From Hymenobacter nivis (GTDB lineage: Bacteria; Bacteroidota; Bacteroidia; Cytophagales; Hymenobacteraceae): a stretch of DNA of 64,000 nt. Below are positions 54,574 through 63,768 of this stretch, one piece after another. How positions within the stretch are numbered: the first letter of the stretch is position 1; the number at the start of each line of letters is the position of its first letter. A program made the position numbers and the translations under genes. The notes under the pieces were generated by a model. That model made no database searches. It was not told where the DNA came from and was given only the letters and a program-made list of their open reading frames with translations. The stretch is from NCBI RefSeq assembly GCF_003149515.1, contig NZ_CP029145.1, positions 1,488,001-1,552,000 on the forward strand, written 5' to 3'.

Positions 54574-54768
54574 GAAGCTGTTTGAGTTAGTTGATTCAGA
54601 TGAACTAACTAATTTTCAATATTAAGGCAAATTTTGCCTGTCTTCCAGCCAACCTCTGACACCTGCTTGGCGGAAATTTGGCCCGTTTGCAGCAACGTCT
54701 CCCCCTGAAGTATCTGGTTGGGGTAACAGAAGGCTTTTTTGAAGGCCACTAACTTAAACAGCTTCTAA
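54571..54768. mobile_element. MITE with TAA target duplication
   Basis: Terminal repeats GAAGCTGTTTGAGTTAG (54574-54590) and CTAACTTAAACAGCTTC (54749-54765), 16/17 complementary, flanked by TAA on both sides. 192 bp, no coding capacity. The 3-bp TNA duplication points to an IS5-type (IS1031-group-like) transposase as parent. Confidence 0.85.
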
Positions 54769-54773
54769 GCGCG

Positions 54774-56153
54774 ATGCAGATAAAACACAAGCTTCTGCTC
54801 TGGTTTGCGGCGCTGGTCAGCGGGCTGCTGCTGGTTTTTTCGGGGTACGTGTACGTGAGCACCGCCCGGTTTCGCCAGCACTCTTTTAGCGAACGGCTAG
54901 CCCGCAAGGCGGCCGTGACGCGGCAGATTCTGGCGCTGGACGACTCCATTGCCGGCACCGTGCTGGCGTCGTTGCCCGAGCAGGCCGAACAGCTGTACAC
55001 GCCGGCCAACCGGCGGCTCTACGGCAGCGCCGGGGCCGACTACCACCCCACCGCCGGCTGGCTGGCACGGGTACGGCAGCAGGGCGCCCTGGGCTTTTCC
55101 TACCGGCAGCCCGGCCACGCCCACCCCAAGGAAGGCGTGGCGCTGGCCTACCGCCGGCCCGACGCCGAGGGGCAGTACGTAGCCGTGGTAACTGCTTACG
55201 ACCAGCAGGGCTTTGCCCAGCAGCAAACCCTGTTCAACTCCTTTCTCTACGGCAACCTAGCCGCCGTGGCGCTGGTAGCGGCGCTGGGGCTACTGTTTGC
55301 CACGCGGGCGCTGGCGCCGCTCAATTTTCTGCTGGGGCAGCTGCGCACCGCCGAGGCCCGGTCGCTGGCTTTTCGGCTGCGCCCGCTCAACCGGCGCGAC
55401 GAGGTCGGGGCGCTGGCGGGGGCCTTCAATGAGCTGCTGGGCCGGCAGGAAGCGTTGGTCGAGGGTCAGCGCTCGTTCATCTCCCACGCCTCGCACGAGC
55501 TGCGCACGCCGCTCACCACCATCAAGGGCTGGCTGGAAACGTCGCTGGCCTACGACGCCGACGTGGGCAGCCTCCAGAAAGGCATCGGCCAGGCGGTGGG
55601 CGAGCTGGACAAGCTCACGGCCCTGGCCAACGGCCTGCTGCACCTGGCCCGCCTCGACGGGGCCGCCCACCTCGACGGCCAGCCCCTGGCAGTAGTGGAC
55701 CTGCTGCTCGACGTAGTGGGCAGCGCTCAGCAGCAGCGGCCCGGCCAGCGCCTGGACCTGGCCATCGGCGAAGACGTGGAAACGCAGCCCCAAACGCCGC
55801 AGGTGCTCGGCAACGCCCGTCTGCTCAGCACGGCCTTGGGTAACTTGGTCGATAACGCCGCTAAGTATTCCAACGGCCAGCCCGTCATCCTGACCCTGAC
55901 CCTGGACGGCCCCCAGGCAGTGCGCCTGCTGGTGGAGGACCGCGGCCCTGGCATCGCGCCCGACGAGCAGGAGCACATTTTTCAGCCTCTGACGCGGGGC
56001 CGCGCCGTGGGTGACATTCCCGGCTTTGGCATTGGGCTCACGCTGGCCCAGCGCATCATTCACCTGCACCGGGGCCGGCTGCGGCTGCTACCCCGGCCGG
56101 GCGGCGGTACGGTGGCCGAAGTCTGGCTGCCGCTGCGCCCGGCACCGGGCTAG
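54774..56153 (+). CDS. Sensor histidine kinase of the efflux locus
   Basis: 459 aa. Two membrane helices (about 8-28, LLWFAALVSGLLLVFSGYVY; about 160-180) enclose a periplasmic sensor region of about 130 residues. Then HAMP, HisKA with SHASHELRTPLTTIKG (His near 240), and HATPase with NLVDNAAKYS, DRGPGIAPDE and FGIGLTLAQRII. Before MITE insertion its ATG lay 5 nt after the regulator stop. The signal is unknown; the pump suggests toxic metals, lipids or drugs. Confidence 0.94.
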   Translation: MQIKHKLLLWFAALVSGLLLVFSGYVYVSTARFRQHSFSERLARKAAVTRQILALDDSIAGTVLASLPEQAEQLYTPANRRLYGSAGADYHPTAGWLARVRQQGALGFSYRQPGHAHPKEGVALAYRRPDAEGQYVAVVTAYDQQGFAQQQTLFNSFLYGNLAAVALVAALGLLFATRALAPLNFLLGQLRTAEARSLAFRLRPLNRRDEVGALAGAFNELLGRQEALVEGQRSFISHASHELRTPLTTIKGWLETSLAYDADVGSLQKGIGQAVGELDKLTALANGLLHLARLDGAAHLDGQPLAVVDLLLDVVGSAQQQRPGQRLDLAIGEDVETQPQTPQVLGNARLLSTALGNLVDNAAKYSNGQPVILTLTLDGPQAVRLLVEDRGPGIAPDEQEHIFQPLTRGRAVGDIPGFGIGLTLAQRIIHLHRGRLRLLPRPGGGTVAEVWLPLRPAPG

Positions 56154-56173
56154 CCGCGTGCCGAGGCAGGGCT

Positions 56174-56210
56174 TTAATAACTTTTAATTTGGCTTTAATG
56201 CCACGTTAAT
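56174..56210. promoter_or_regulatory. Four phased TTAAT repeats upstream of the OMF gene
   Basis: TTAAT at 56174, 56184, 56195 and 56206, spaced 10, 11 and 11 nt, all on one strand. This is the layout of tandem OmpR-family binding sites. A weak -7-like GAAGTTTG follows at about 56220, just before the ATG at 56233. Confidence 0.6.
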
Positions 56211-56232
56211 AGGGCTGCGGGAAGTTTGCGCT

Positions 56233-57687
56233 ATGAAGCTGCGAAACCTTTTTTCCGTGGGCTGGGCCCTGATGCTGGCCGGGCTGCTGGCCGGGCTGCT
56301 GGCCGGCCCCGCTGCCTGGGCCCAGCAGCCGCGCGAACTGCCCCAGCTGCCCCGCCCCCTTACCCTACCCCAGGCCCTGCACGTGGCCCAGGATAACTAC
56401 CCCGCCCTGCGCGCCCGCCAGGCGGCGGTGCGGGCGGCACAGGCCGACGTGCGCACCAACCGGGCGGCCTTCCTGCCGCAGGTCAGCGCCCAGCTCCAGG
56501 GCGTAAACTCGACCATGAACCAGGTGCGGGGAGCGTTTATTGGCGGGATGGCTATCCCGATTTCGGGCGGCATTAAAACTACTTCTTACGACGGGCGTAC
56601 CAATTTTTCCAGCCTCGGGGCGCTGGCGATTGAGTGGCCAGCCGTGACTTTCGGCCGCTACCGGGCCGACGAGAGCCGCTCCGAAGCGGCCGTGTCGGCG
56701 GCCCAGGCCGACCTGGCCCAAGCCCGGTTTGAGTACCAGGCCCAGGTGGCGGATGCCTACCTGCTGGCCCTGGGAGCTGAAAAGGCCGTGGCCTTGCAGC
56801 GAGCCAATCTGGCGCGGGCCCTGGCCCTGGCTACGGTCATCAAAGCCGGCACGCGCTCGGGCATCCGGGCAGGCATCGATTCGGCCACGGCTAATGCCGA
56901 GGTGGCCCGCGCCCGCTTGCAGGTACTGGCCGCCCGCCAGCAGGCCCGTGAGCAGCGCACCCGGCTGGCCGGCCTACTGGGCCAGCCCACGCAGGATGTG
57001 CAGCTTGATTCGATGGCCTTCTACACCCACCTGCCCCAAACCGCCGCCGGGCCGCCCGCCGGTGATACCGCCCACGCCAACAATCCGCTGCTGCGGGCCT
57101 ACAGCCAACGCATTACCCTCAGCGATGCTCAAACCAAACTCTTCACTGCCAACAAACGGCCCTCCCTAAACCTGCTGGCCTCGACCTGGGGCCGGGGCTC
57201 GGGCGTGCACGACGCCGCCGACGACCACGGCAACTTCGTCATCGACTCATCGCCGGGCGCGGGCCTGCCTTTTAAGGCCTACGACTACATGGCCGGTGCC
57301 ACGCTCACTTGGCGTCTCACCGAGCTGATTCACTCGGGCCGCGCCGCGCAGGCCCAGCGCATCCGCACCGAGCAGGCCCGCGCCGACTACGACCAGCAGG
57401 CCCTGCAGCTGGCCACGCAGCTGCAAAACGCTCGCCTGCAAGTAGAGCTGGCCCAGCAAACGGCCCAGCAAGCCCCGCTGCAGCTGGCCGCCGCCCGCCA
57501 AGCCTACGGGCAGGCCCGCGCCCGCTACGACGCGGGCCTTGATAACCTGCTCGTGCTCACTCAGGCCACCGAAGTACTCAACCGCGCCGAAACCGACCAG
57601 GCCCTGGCCACCAACAACCTCTGGCGCGCCGTGCTGCTGCAAGGGGCAGCTAGCGGTAACCTCGGCGAGTTACTCGGGCAGCTGTAA
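56233..57687 (+). CDS. TolC-family outer-membrane efflux protein
   Basis: 484 aa with signal peptide (LLAGLLAGPAAWAQ). Two OEP repeats with long helices: TLPQALHVAQDNYPALRARQ and QADVRTNRAAFLPQVSAQLQ in the first, RAYSQRITLSDAQTKLF and AYGQARARYDAGLDNLLVLT in the second. It forms the outer-membrane duct of the pump. 81 bp precede the RND gene. Confidence 0.92.
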   Translation: MKLRNLFSVGWALMLAGLLAGLLAGPAAWAQQPRELPQLPRPLTLPQALHVAQDNYPALRARQAAVRAAQADVRTNRAAFLPQVSAQLQGVNSTMNQVRGAFIGGMAIPISGGIKTTSYDGRTNFSSLGALAIEWPAVTFGRYRADESRSEAAVSAAQADLAQARFEYQAQVADAYLLALGAEKAVALQRANLARALALATVIKAGTRSGIRAGIDSATANAEVARARLQVLAARQQAREQRTRLAGLLGQPTQDVQLDSMAFYTHLPQTAAGPPAGDTAHANNPLLRAYSQRITLSDAQTKLFTANKRPSLNLLASTWGRGSGVHDAADDHGNFVIDSSPGAGLPFKAYDYMAGATLTWRLTELIHSGRAAQAQRIRTEQARADYDQQALQLATQLQNARLQVELAQQTAQQAPLQLAAARQAYGQARARYDAGLDNLLVLTQATEVLNRAETDQALATNNLWRAVLLQGAASGNLGELLGQL

Positions 57688-57768
57688 AGCCCTTAGCTGA
57701 TGGCTGATGGCCACTAGCTTTTCCCCTTTTCGTTGCTCTCCCCCAGCTTCTAGCCAATAGCCAAAAAA

Positions 57769-60700
57769 ATGATAAAAACCGCATTAGCCCGCCCGATTGC
57801 CGTTATCGTGGCCCTGCTGGGGGTGCTCGTCTTCGCGGCGCTGGCGCTGGGGCGTATCCCGATTGACATTTTCCCCCGGCTGAATTTGCCCACCATTTAC
57901 ATCGCCCAGCCCTACGGCGGGATGACGGCGGCCCAGATGGAGGGCTTCATCGCCACCCGCTACCAAAACCAAATGCTCTACGTGTCGGGCATCAAGGACG
58001 TGGAGGTGAAGAACATCCAGGGCCTGTGCCTGGTGAAGTGCACGTTTTACGAGGACGTGAACATGGCCCAGGCGGCTGGCGAAGTGGCTTCGCAGGTGAG
58101 CCGGGTGCTGAGCTACATGCCGCCGGGCACGGTGCCGCCCACGGTGGTGCGCTTCGACGCCAGCAGCCTGCCGGTAGGTGAGCTGGTGTTTAGCTCGACC
58201 AGCGCTTCGCTGGGGCAGATGCAGGACCTGGCCTCGACCCGCATCCGGCCCTTGTTCTCGCAGATTCCGGGGGCGTCGGCCCCGCCGCCCTTCGGCGGCA
58301 ACGAGCGCACGGTGGTGGTGCGCGTGGACCCCGAAAAGATGAAAAGCTACCGGCTCACGCCCGACGAAATCGTGTCGGCCATCGTGAAAAATAACCAAGT
58401 GTCGCCGGCTGGCTCGGTGGGTATGGGCAACTACATGGTGATGACGCCCAGCAACACGGTGCTGGATAAAATTCCCGAATTTCTCAACATCCCGCTGCGG
58501 CAGGGCGTGGGGCCGATGGTGTTCATCCACGACGTGGCCACGGTGGAGGATGCCACCGACGTACCGGTGGGCTACGCCCTCATCAACGGCAAACGCTCGG
58601 TGTATATCCCCGTCACGAAGTCGGCCGACGCCTCCACGATGAGCGTGGTGAACGCGCTGAAGGCCAAGCTACCCGAGATGCGCGCCCTGCTGCCCGACAA
58701 CGTGCAGCTCAGCTACGAGTTCGACCAGTCGGTGTACGTGAGCCAGGCCGTGCACAGCCTGGCCTTCGAGGGCGGGCTGGGGGCCCTGCTCACGGGCTTG
58801 GTCGTGTTCCTGTTTCTGGGCGACTGGCGCTCGTCGGCTATTGTGATTCTCACCATTCCGATTTCGATTCTGACGGCCATTCTACTGCTGCAACTAACCG
58901 GGCAGACCATCAACATCATGACCTTGTCGGGGCTGTCGCTGGCCATCGGCATTCTGGTGGACCAGGCGACGGTAGTCATCGAGAACATTCACCAGCACCA
59001 AGAAATGGGCAAAACCAAGGCCCGCGCCATTCTGGATGCCAGCCAGGAAGTATCGTTTCCGCTGCTGCTCATCACGCTCAGCATCCTGGCGGTGTTTGCG
59101 CCGGCCTTCCTCATGTCGGGCGTGCCGCGCGGCATGTTCATTCCGCTCTCGCTCTCGGTGGGCTTCGCCATCATCGCCTCCTACACCCTCTCGCAAACCT
59201 TCGTGCCGGTGGTGGCCAACTGGTGGCTGAAAGGCCACCAACATACTTCGGAGCACGAATTGAGCTTGCTGCCCGACTTGAAGCAACCCCGCGAAGTCAG
59301 CCAGGAAGGCTACGAGGTGCACCACCAGGATAAAGTCAAGGGCTTCGAGCGGGTGAAGCTGGCCTACCTGGGCATCCTGGATAAGCTATTGCGCCACCGG
59401 GCCCTGGTCGGCACCGTGTACGGCGTGGTGTGCGCGACCGTGATTGGGGTGTGCTTCTACTTCATCGGGCAGGACATGATGCCTAAAATTACCCACTCCA
59501 AGCAGTTTCAGGTGCGCATCGTGGCCCCCGAGGGGCTGCGCATCGAGCGCACCGAGGAGCGCACCAAGGAGGTGATTAGCCTCATTCAGCAGATTGTGGG
59601 CCCTAAAAACGTAGCCATTACCTCGGCCTTCGTGGGCATGACGCCCAGCTCCTACGGCACTAGCGCGCTGTACGTGTTCAACGCCGGCCCCAACGAGGCC
59701 GACTTGCAGGTGAACCTGGCCGAGGATTACCAAGTAAAGAACCTGGACGCGCTCAAGGACCAGATTCGGCAGGCCGTGCACCAGCACTTACCCGACGTGC
59801 AGCTGAGCTACGAGCCGATTGAGCTGACCGATAAAATCATGAGCCAGGGGGCCCAGACGCCCATCGAAATTCTGGTGGGCGGCAAGAGCCTGGCCGACGG
59901 CAAAGCCTACGCCGACAAGCTCGTGGCCCGGCTCAAGGGGATTGCCTACCTGCGCGACGTGCGCATTAACCAGCCCCTAAGCTACCCCACGGTGCAGATT
60001 GACGTGGACCGCGAGCGGGCCGCGCAGTTTGGCCTGACCCCCGACCAAATTGCTAAGTCGCTGGTGGCGGCTACCAGCAGCAGTCGTTTCACGGCCAAGA
60101 ACCTGTGGCTCGACCAGAGCAAGGGCTTTGCCTACCAGGTGCAGGTGCAGTTGCAGTCCCAGGACATGAAATCGGAAGCCGATATGCAGAACCTGCCCCT
60201 GGTGCCGGGCCAGCTGCGCCCTACGCTCGGCGACGTGGCGACGCTGCACACCGCCAACGTGCCCGGCGAGTACGACCGCATCGGCCCGCGCCGCATCATC
60301 ACCGTCTCGGCCAACATCGACCACCAGGACCTGGGCACCGCCACCCGCGACGTGCAGCGGGCCATCAAGGCCGTAGGCGCGCCACCCAAGGGCTCGGTGG
60401 TGGAGCTGCGCGGCCTGGCCAAGCTGCTCACCGAAACCCTGAGCAGCCTGCAAACCGGCCTGGGCCTGGCCGTGGTAGTCATTTTCCTACTGCTGGCTGC
60501 CAATTACCAGTCGCTGAAAGTGGCCGCCGTGGTGCTCGTGACAGTGCCGGCCGTGCTGGCCGGCGCGCTGGCCCTGCTGCTGCTCACGGGCCAGACCCTG
60601 AACCTGCAATCGTACATGGGCGTCATCATGTCGGTGGGCGTGTCGGTGGCCAACGCCGTGCTCATCGTCACCAACGCCGAAAGCCTGCGCCTGCGCTACC

Positions 60701-61038
60701 GCGACGCCGTGGCCGCTGCCCGCCTAGCCGGCGCGGCCCGCCTACGGCCCATTTTGATGACCTCGCTGGCCATGGTGGCCGGCATGCTGCCCATGGCCTC
60801 GGGCCTGGGCGAAGCGGGCGAGCAGTCGGCCCCGCTGGGCCGGGCCGTGATTGGGGGCCTGCTGGCCTCCACAGTGGCGGCCCTGTTCGTGCTACCGGTG
60901 GTGTTCGCGGCCTTGCAGCGTAAGACGACGTTCGCCTCCGTCTCGCTCGATCCCGACGACCCGGCGAGCGCTACCTACGACGGCTACGAAGCGCCCGCTA
61001 CCGAGCACAGCCTGAGCGAACAGCCGGTGCTGGTGTAA
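57769..61038 (+). CDS. RND efflux transporter, inner membrane
   Basis: 1089 aa, full-length RND with twelve helices and two large periplasmic loops. N-terminus IKTALARPIAVIVALLGVLV, IPIDIFPRLNLPTIYIAQPY. TM4 reads LAIGILVDQATVVIEN: Asp398 is kept but the second Asp of AcrB (D408) is Gln399. TM10 reads GVSVANAVLIVTN, with Ala961 where AcrB has Lys940. So the standard proton relay is altered and the pump belongs to a divergent branch. It lacks the metal-pump TM4 signature of CusA. Substrate unknown. Confidence 0.93.
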   Translation: MIKTALARPIAVIVALLGVLVFAALALGRIPIDIFPRLNLPTIYIAQPYGGMTAAQMEGFIATRYQNQMLYVSGIKDVEVKNIQGLCLVKCTFYEDVNMAQAAGEVASQVSRVLSYMPPGTVPPTVVRFDASSLPVGELVFSSTSASLGQMQDLASTRIRPLFSQIPGASAPPPFGGNERTVVVRVDPEKMKSYRLTPDEIVSAIVKNNQVSPAGSVGMGNYMVMTPSNTVLDKIPEFLNIPLRQGVGPMVFIHDVATVEDATDVPVGYALINGKRSVYIPVTKSADASTMSVVNALKAKLPEMRALLPDNVQLSYEFDQSVYVSQAVHSLAFEGGLGALLTGLVVFLFLGDWRSSAIVILTIPISILTAILLLQLTGQTINIMTLSGLSLAIGILVDQATVVIENIHQHQEMGKTKARAILDASQEVSFPLLLITLSILAVFAPAFLMSGVPRGMFIPLSLSVGFAIIASYTLSQTFVPVVANWWLKGHQHTSEHELSLLPDLKQPREVSQEGYEVHHQDKVKGFERVKLAYLGILDKLLRHRALVGTVYGVVCATVIGVCFYFIGQDMMPKITHSKQFQVRIVAPEGLRIERTEERTKEVISLIQQIVGPKNVAITSAFVGMTPSSYGTSALYVFNAGPNEADLQVNLAEDYQVKNLDALKDQIRQAVHQHLPDVQLSYEPIELTDKIMSQGAQTPIEILVGGKSLADGKAYADKLVARLKGIAYLRDVRINQPLSYPTVQIDVDRERAAQFGLTPDQIAKSLVAATSSSRFTAKNLWLDQSKGFAYQVQVQLQSQDMKSEADMQNLPLVPGQLRPTLGDVATLHTANVPGEYDRIGPRRIITVSANIDHQDLGTATRDVQRAIKAVGAPPKGSVVELRGLAKLLTETLSSLQTGLGLAVVVIFLLLAANYQSLKVAAVVLVTVPAVLAGALALLLLTGQTLNLQSYMGVIMSVGVSVANAVLIVTNAESLRLRYRDAVAAARLAGAARLRPILMTSLAMVAGMLPMASGLGEAGEQSAPLGRAVIGGLLASTVAALFVLPVVFAALQRKTTFASVSLDPDDPASATYDGYEAPATEHSLSEQPVLV

Positions 61039-61061
61039 AAAAGAGTTAAAAGTTATAGGTT

Positions 61062-62111
61062 TAGGACTTACGCAAACGCGAGCGAAGGCTGGCGTAATTC
61101 ATGTCGCATATACTCATCCAAAAAGCCTTGTTTGAGCTGATAGACGGTTTGTTTGGTTTGGTAGGCGGCTTGTTTAAGGCAGGTCCAAGCGCGCACGGCC
61201 AGGGCAATATGATTGCGCTGACTGCGGGCCAGCCGGCACTGGCAGGCCTGCACGCCGGTGAGTTGCTTGAGTTCGCGGTGAAACTGCTCAATCGTCCAGC
61301 GGACGCTGCTTTCGTGTTCGGCAGCGGCCGTGTGCAAGGGCTCAACCTCGTTGGTGAGGAGGTAGTCCGTCCGGTGGGTGGACACCAGTACGCGGAAGAG
61401 TTTCAGTTTGAAATCTTTGGGCATGCCCTTCACTTTCAGGATTTTGCCAGCTTCTACTTCGGCGGCCGACCAGCACAGGCAGGCCACGGGCTGGTAGGGC
61501 TGCTGGCCGCCGGAATCATCGACGAGCCGGTTGCTTTTCAGCGGGCAGTAAAATGTTTTGCCTTCGTCCAGCAGCCACTTGAACAGGGCCGTGGTGGCGT
61601 ACCAGCTATCCATGAGCACCGTGCGGTATGGGATACTGCGCGGGGCCAATTGCCCGAGCATGTCGGCCACATGGTCGAGCTTGGTCTTGCCGTCGGTGTC
61701 GGGGGCGAAAAGGCGGTAGTCAATGAGCCAGAACTGGTCGGTTTCGGGGTTGACGTACACACACGTCACCAGGCCGATGCCGGCAATCACGCCGTGGGCG
61801 TTGCCGCTGTACTGGCGGCGTACGAGTTCGATGCGCCGGCTGTGGTGCTTGTCGAGCACCGTGTCGTCAAACAGGACGTAGCCCCGCGCGCTGAGCATCA
61901 CCTGTGGGCGTACTTGCTGCCAGAGCTGGCGGGGGGTGAAACGCCGGGTTTTGAGAAAATAGCGCACGTTGTCGTGCGAGAGGCCCTCCAGATGCTCGGC
62001 CAGATACGTCCCCGTGTAGTTGACCTGGCTGCTCACCAAAAACTGCCCGTACAGTTGTGCCGTCACTTTCATGGCTTTTCCTTTCAAGTTACACTTTTTG
62101 CGTAAGTCCTA
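61062..62111. mobile_element. IS701-like insertion sequence
   Basis: Perfect 15-bp ends TAGGACTTACGCAAA / TTTGCGTAAGTCCTA, flanked by AGGTT on both sides (61057-61061 and 62112-62116). 1,050 bp, one gene. A recent, clean insertion. Confidence 0.9.
61068..62072 (-). CDS. IS701/IS4-type transposase
   Basis: 334 aa from the ATG at 62072. DDE-type: GYVLFDDTVLDKHHSR (first Asp), RTVLMDSWYATTALFKWLLD (second Asp), and RWTIEQFHRELKQLTGVQAC with the Glu of the YREK-like region. It is intact. Confidence 0.92.
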   Translation of the reverse strand: MKVTAQLYGQFLVSSQVNYTGTYLAEHLEGLSHDNVRYFLKTRRFTPRQLWQQVRPQVMLSARGYVLFDDTVLDKHHSRRIELVRRQYSGNAHGVIAGIGLVTCVYVNPETDQFWLIDYRLFAPDTDGKTKLDHVADMLGQLAPRSIPYRTVLMDSWYATTALFKWLLDEGKTFYCPLKSNRLVDDSGGQQPYQPVACLCWSAAEVEAGKILKVKGMPKDFKLKLFRVLVSTHRTDYLLTNEVEPLHTAAAEHESSVRWTIEQFHRELKQLTGVQACQCRLARSQRNHIALAVRAWTCLKQAAYQTKQTVYQLKQGFLDEYMRHELRQPSLAFA

Positions 62112-62199
62112 AGGTTAAAAGTTAAAGATCCACCGTGATTTCTAATTGGCTTAACCATTGATTTTCAACTACTAATCTTCATCTTATAACTCCTTTATT

Positions 62200-63342
62200 A
62201 TGCCCTTTCCCGCTCCTTTGTTGCGTGCTTTGGCTGCGCTGGGCCTGGCGGCCACGGCGGCTCTGTTCGGCGGCTGCAACTCGACCGACGCCGCGCAGGG
62301 CCAGGCCGCCGCCGAAGCAACCGCTGCACCGGCGCCGGCCGATGTGCGCTACGATGCCGTGCGCGTCACGGCCACCCAGCCGGCCCAAAGCCTTAGCCTG
62401 CCCGGCGAGCTGGACAGCTACTTCCAGACCGACATCATGCCCCGCGTGAGCAGCTACGTGAAGGCCCTGCACGCCGACATTGGCGACCACGTGCGCCGGG
62501 ACCAGGTGCTGGCCGAGCTGGACGCGCCCGAGCTAACGGCCGCCCTGAGCGAGGCCCGCTCCAAGCAGAGCGTGACCCAGGCCAGCTTCCAGGCCAGCCG
62601 GGGCACCTACCGCCGCCTGCGCCAAACGGCCCGCACCGCCGGGGCCGTGTCGCCCCTCAGCCTCGACCAGGCCCGCACCCAGGCCACCAGCGACAGCCTG
62701 AACGTGGTGGCCGCCCGCGCCCACTACCAGGCCGCCGCCCAAATGGCGGCCTACCTGCGCCTCACGGCTCCGATGGCCGGCGTCATCACCGAGCGCAACG
62801 CTGCCCCCGGCGCGCTGGTGGGGCCCGGCGGCCAAAGCACCGTGCCCCTGTTCCGGCTCAAGCAGCTCAGCCGGCTACGCCTGCGCGTGGCCGTGCCCGA
62901 AGCCTATGTGGGCGACATCCACCAGGGGGCCCCGGTGCAGTTCAATGTGCGCACCTTTCCGGGGCGCACGTTTGCGGGCAGTATTGACCGCGTGGCGGAC
63001 AACGTGACGCCCGGCACCCGCGCCGAAACGGTGGAAATCGACATCCCTAATCCCCAGGAGCAACTAAAACCCGGCATGTTTGCCTCAGCTACCATTCCCA
63101 TCAAATCTCCCAAAACCAGCCTCTACGTGCCCAAGTCGGCCGTGGTCAGCACCGCCGAGCGCACCTACGTCATCCGGGTAGTAGCCGGCAAAACCGAGCT
63201 GGTGGACGTGCAGAAAGGCGACGAAAACGCCGGTCAGGTGCAGGTGTTCGGGCCCCTGAAAGCCGGCGACGTAGTACTGAAAGCGGGTAACGAGGAAATC
63301 GTGGCCCAGCAACCGGTGCAAGTGGCACTGGTGGGCCGGTAG
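62200..63342 (+). CDS. RND periplasmic adaptor (membrane fusion) lipoprotein
   Basis: 380 aa, lipobox FGGC (ATAALFGGCNSTDAA). Order: barrel-sandwich/lipoyl half (LPGELDSYFQTDIMPRVSSY), helical hairpin (about 100-165), second lipoyl half (LRLTAPMAGVITERNAAPGA), beta-barrel (VPEAYVGDIHQGAPVQFNVR) and C-terminal domain (LYVPKSAVVSTAERTYVIRV). It links the RND and TolC-type proteins. Here it is last, after the transporter and split from it by an IS, an unusual order since adaptor genes mostly come before the transporter. Confidence 0.93.
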   Translation: MPFPAPLLRALAALGLAATAALFGGCNSTDAAQGQAAAEATAAPAPADVRYDAVRVTATQPAQSLSLPGELDSYFQTDIMPRVSSYVKALHADIGDHVRRDQVLAELDAPELTAALSEARSKQSVTQASFQASRGTYRRLRQTARTAGAVSPLSLDQARTQATSDSLNVVAARAHYQAAAQMAAYLRLTAPMAGVITERNAAPGALVGPGGQSTVPLFRLKQLSRLRLRVAVPEAYVGDIHQGAPVQFNVRTFPGRTFAGSIDRVADNVTPGTRAETVEIDIPNPQEQLKPGMFASATIPIKSPKTSLYVPKSAVVSTAERTYVIRVVAGKTELVDVQKGDENAGQVQVFGPLKAGDVVLKAGNEEIVAQQPVQVALVGR

Positions 63343-63435
63343 GCACCCGCCCGGGCCCCGCATCCCGGGGGCTTCGCGGCAGAGCCCGCCCCGCTGATAC
63401 CAGCCAGTAGCTACTGCGCGCGCTGCCCTGCCAGC

Positions 63436-63490
63436 GCAGTTTTCAGGTCCGGGTACGGCCCGGTCGGCCGGCTTTTTCAGCCGGCCGACC
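63436..63490. repeat. 55-bp repeat, copy B
   Basis: Reverse complement of copy A at 53800 (52/55). It contains the perfect hairpin GTCGGCCGGCT-TTTTC-AGCCGGCCGAC (63463-63489), about 120 bp past the adaptor stop, so it may act as terminator. A third, shorter relative lies near 63525. Nothing coding was seen in 63343-63768. Confidence 0.88.
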
Positions 63491-63768
63491 AGCTGACTCG
63501 CCGCCAGTTGTTTTCCCTGATGAGAACCGGTCGGGCGGCTGAAAGAGCCTGCGGCCCGGCAGCAGCCAGACTGTACCTGGATCCAAAAAATGCGCTAGTA
63601 TACTCATTACCAGATTTTCACAGCGAATAGGGAGAACCCATTTAACCGATGAGCATGACGTAAATCAGCCTTTTGGCTGACCCCCATCAGCGCGGGTGCT
63701 CCTGCCAGGGCGGAGCTTTGCTACCGTTCCACGCGGCCGGCCGGGGCCTCTCCTTTTCCCTCCCCACC

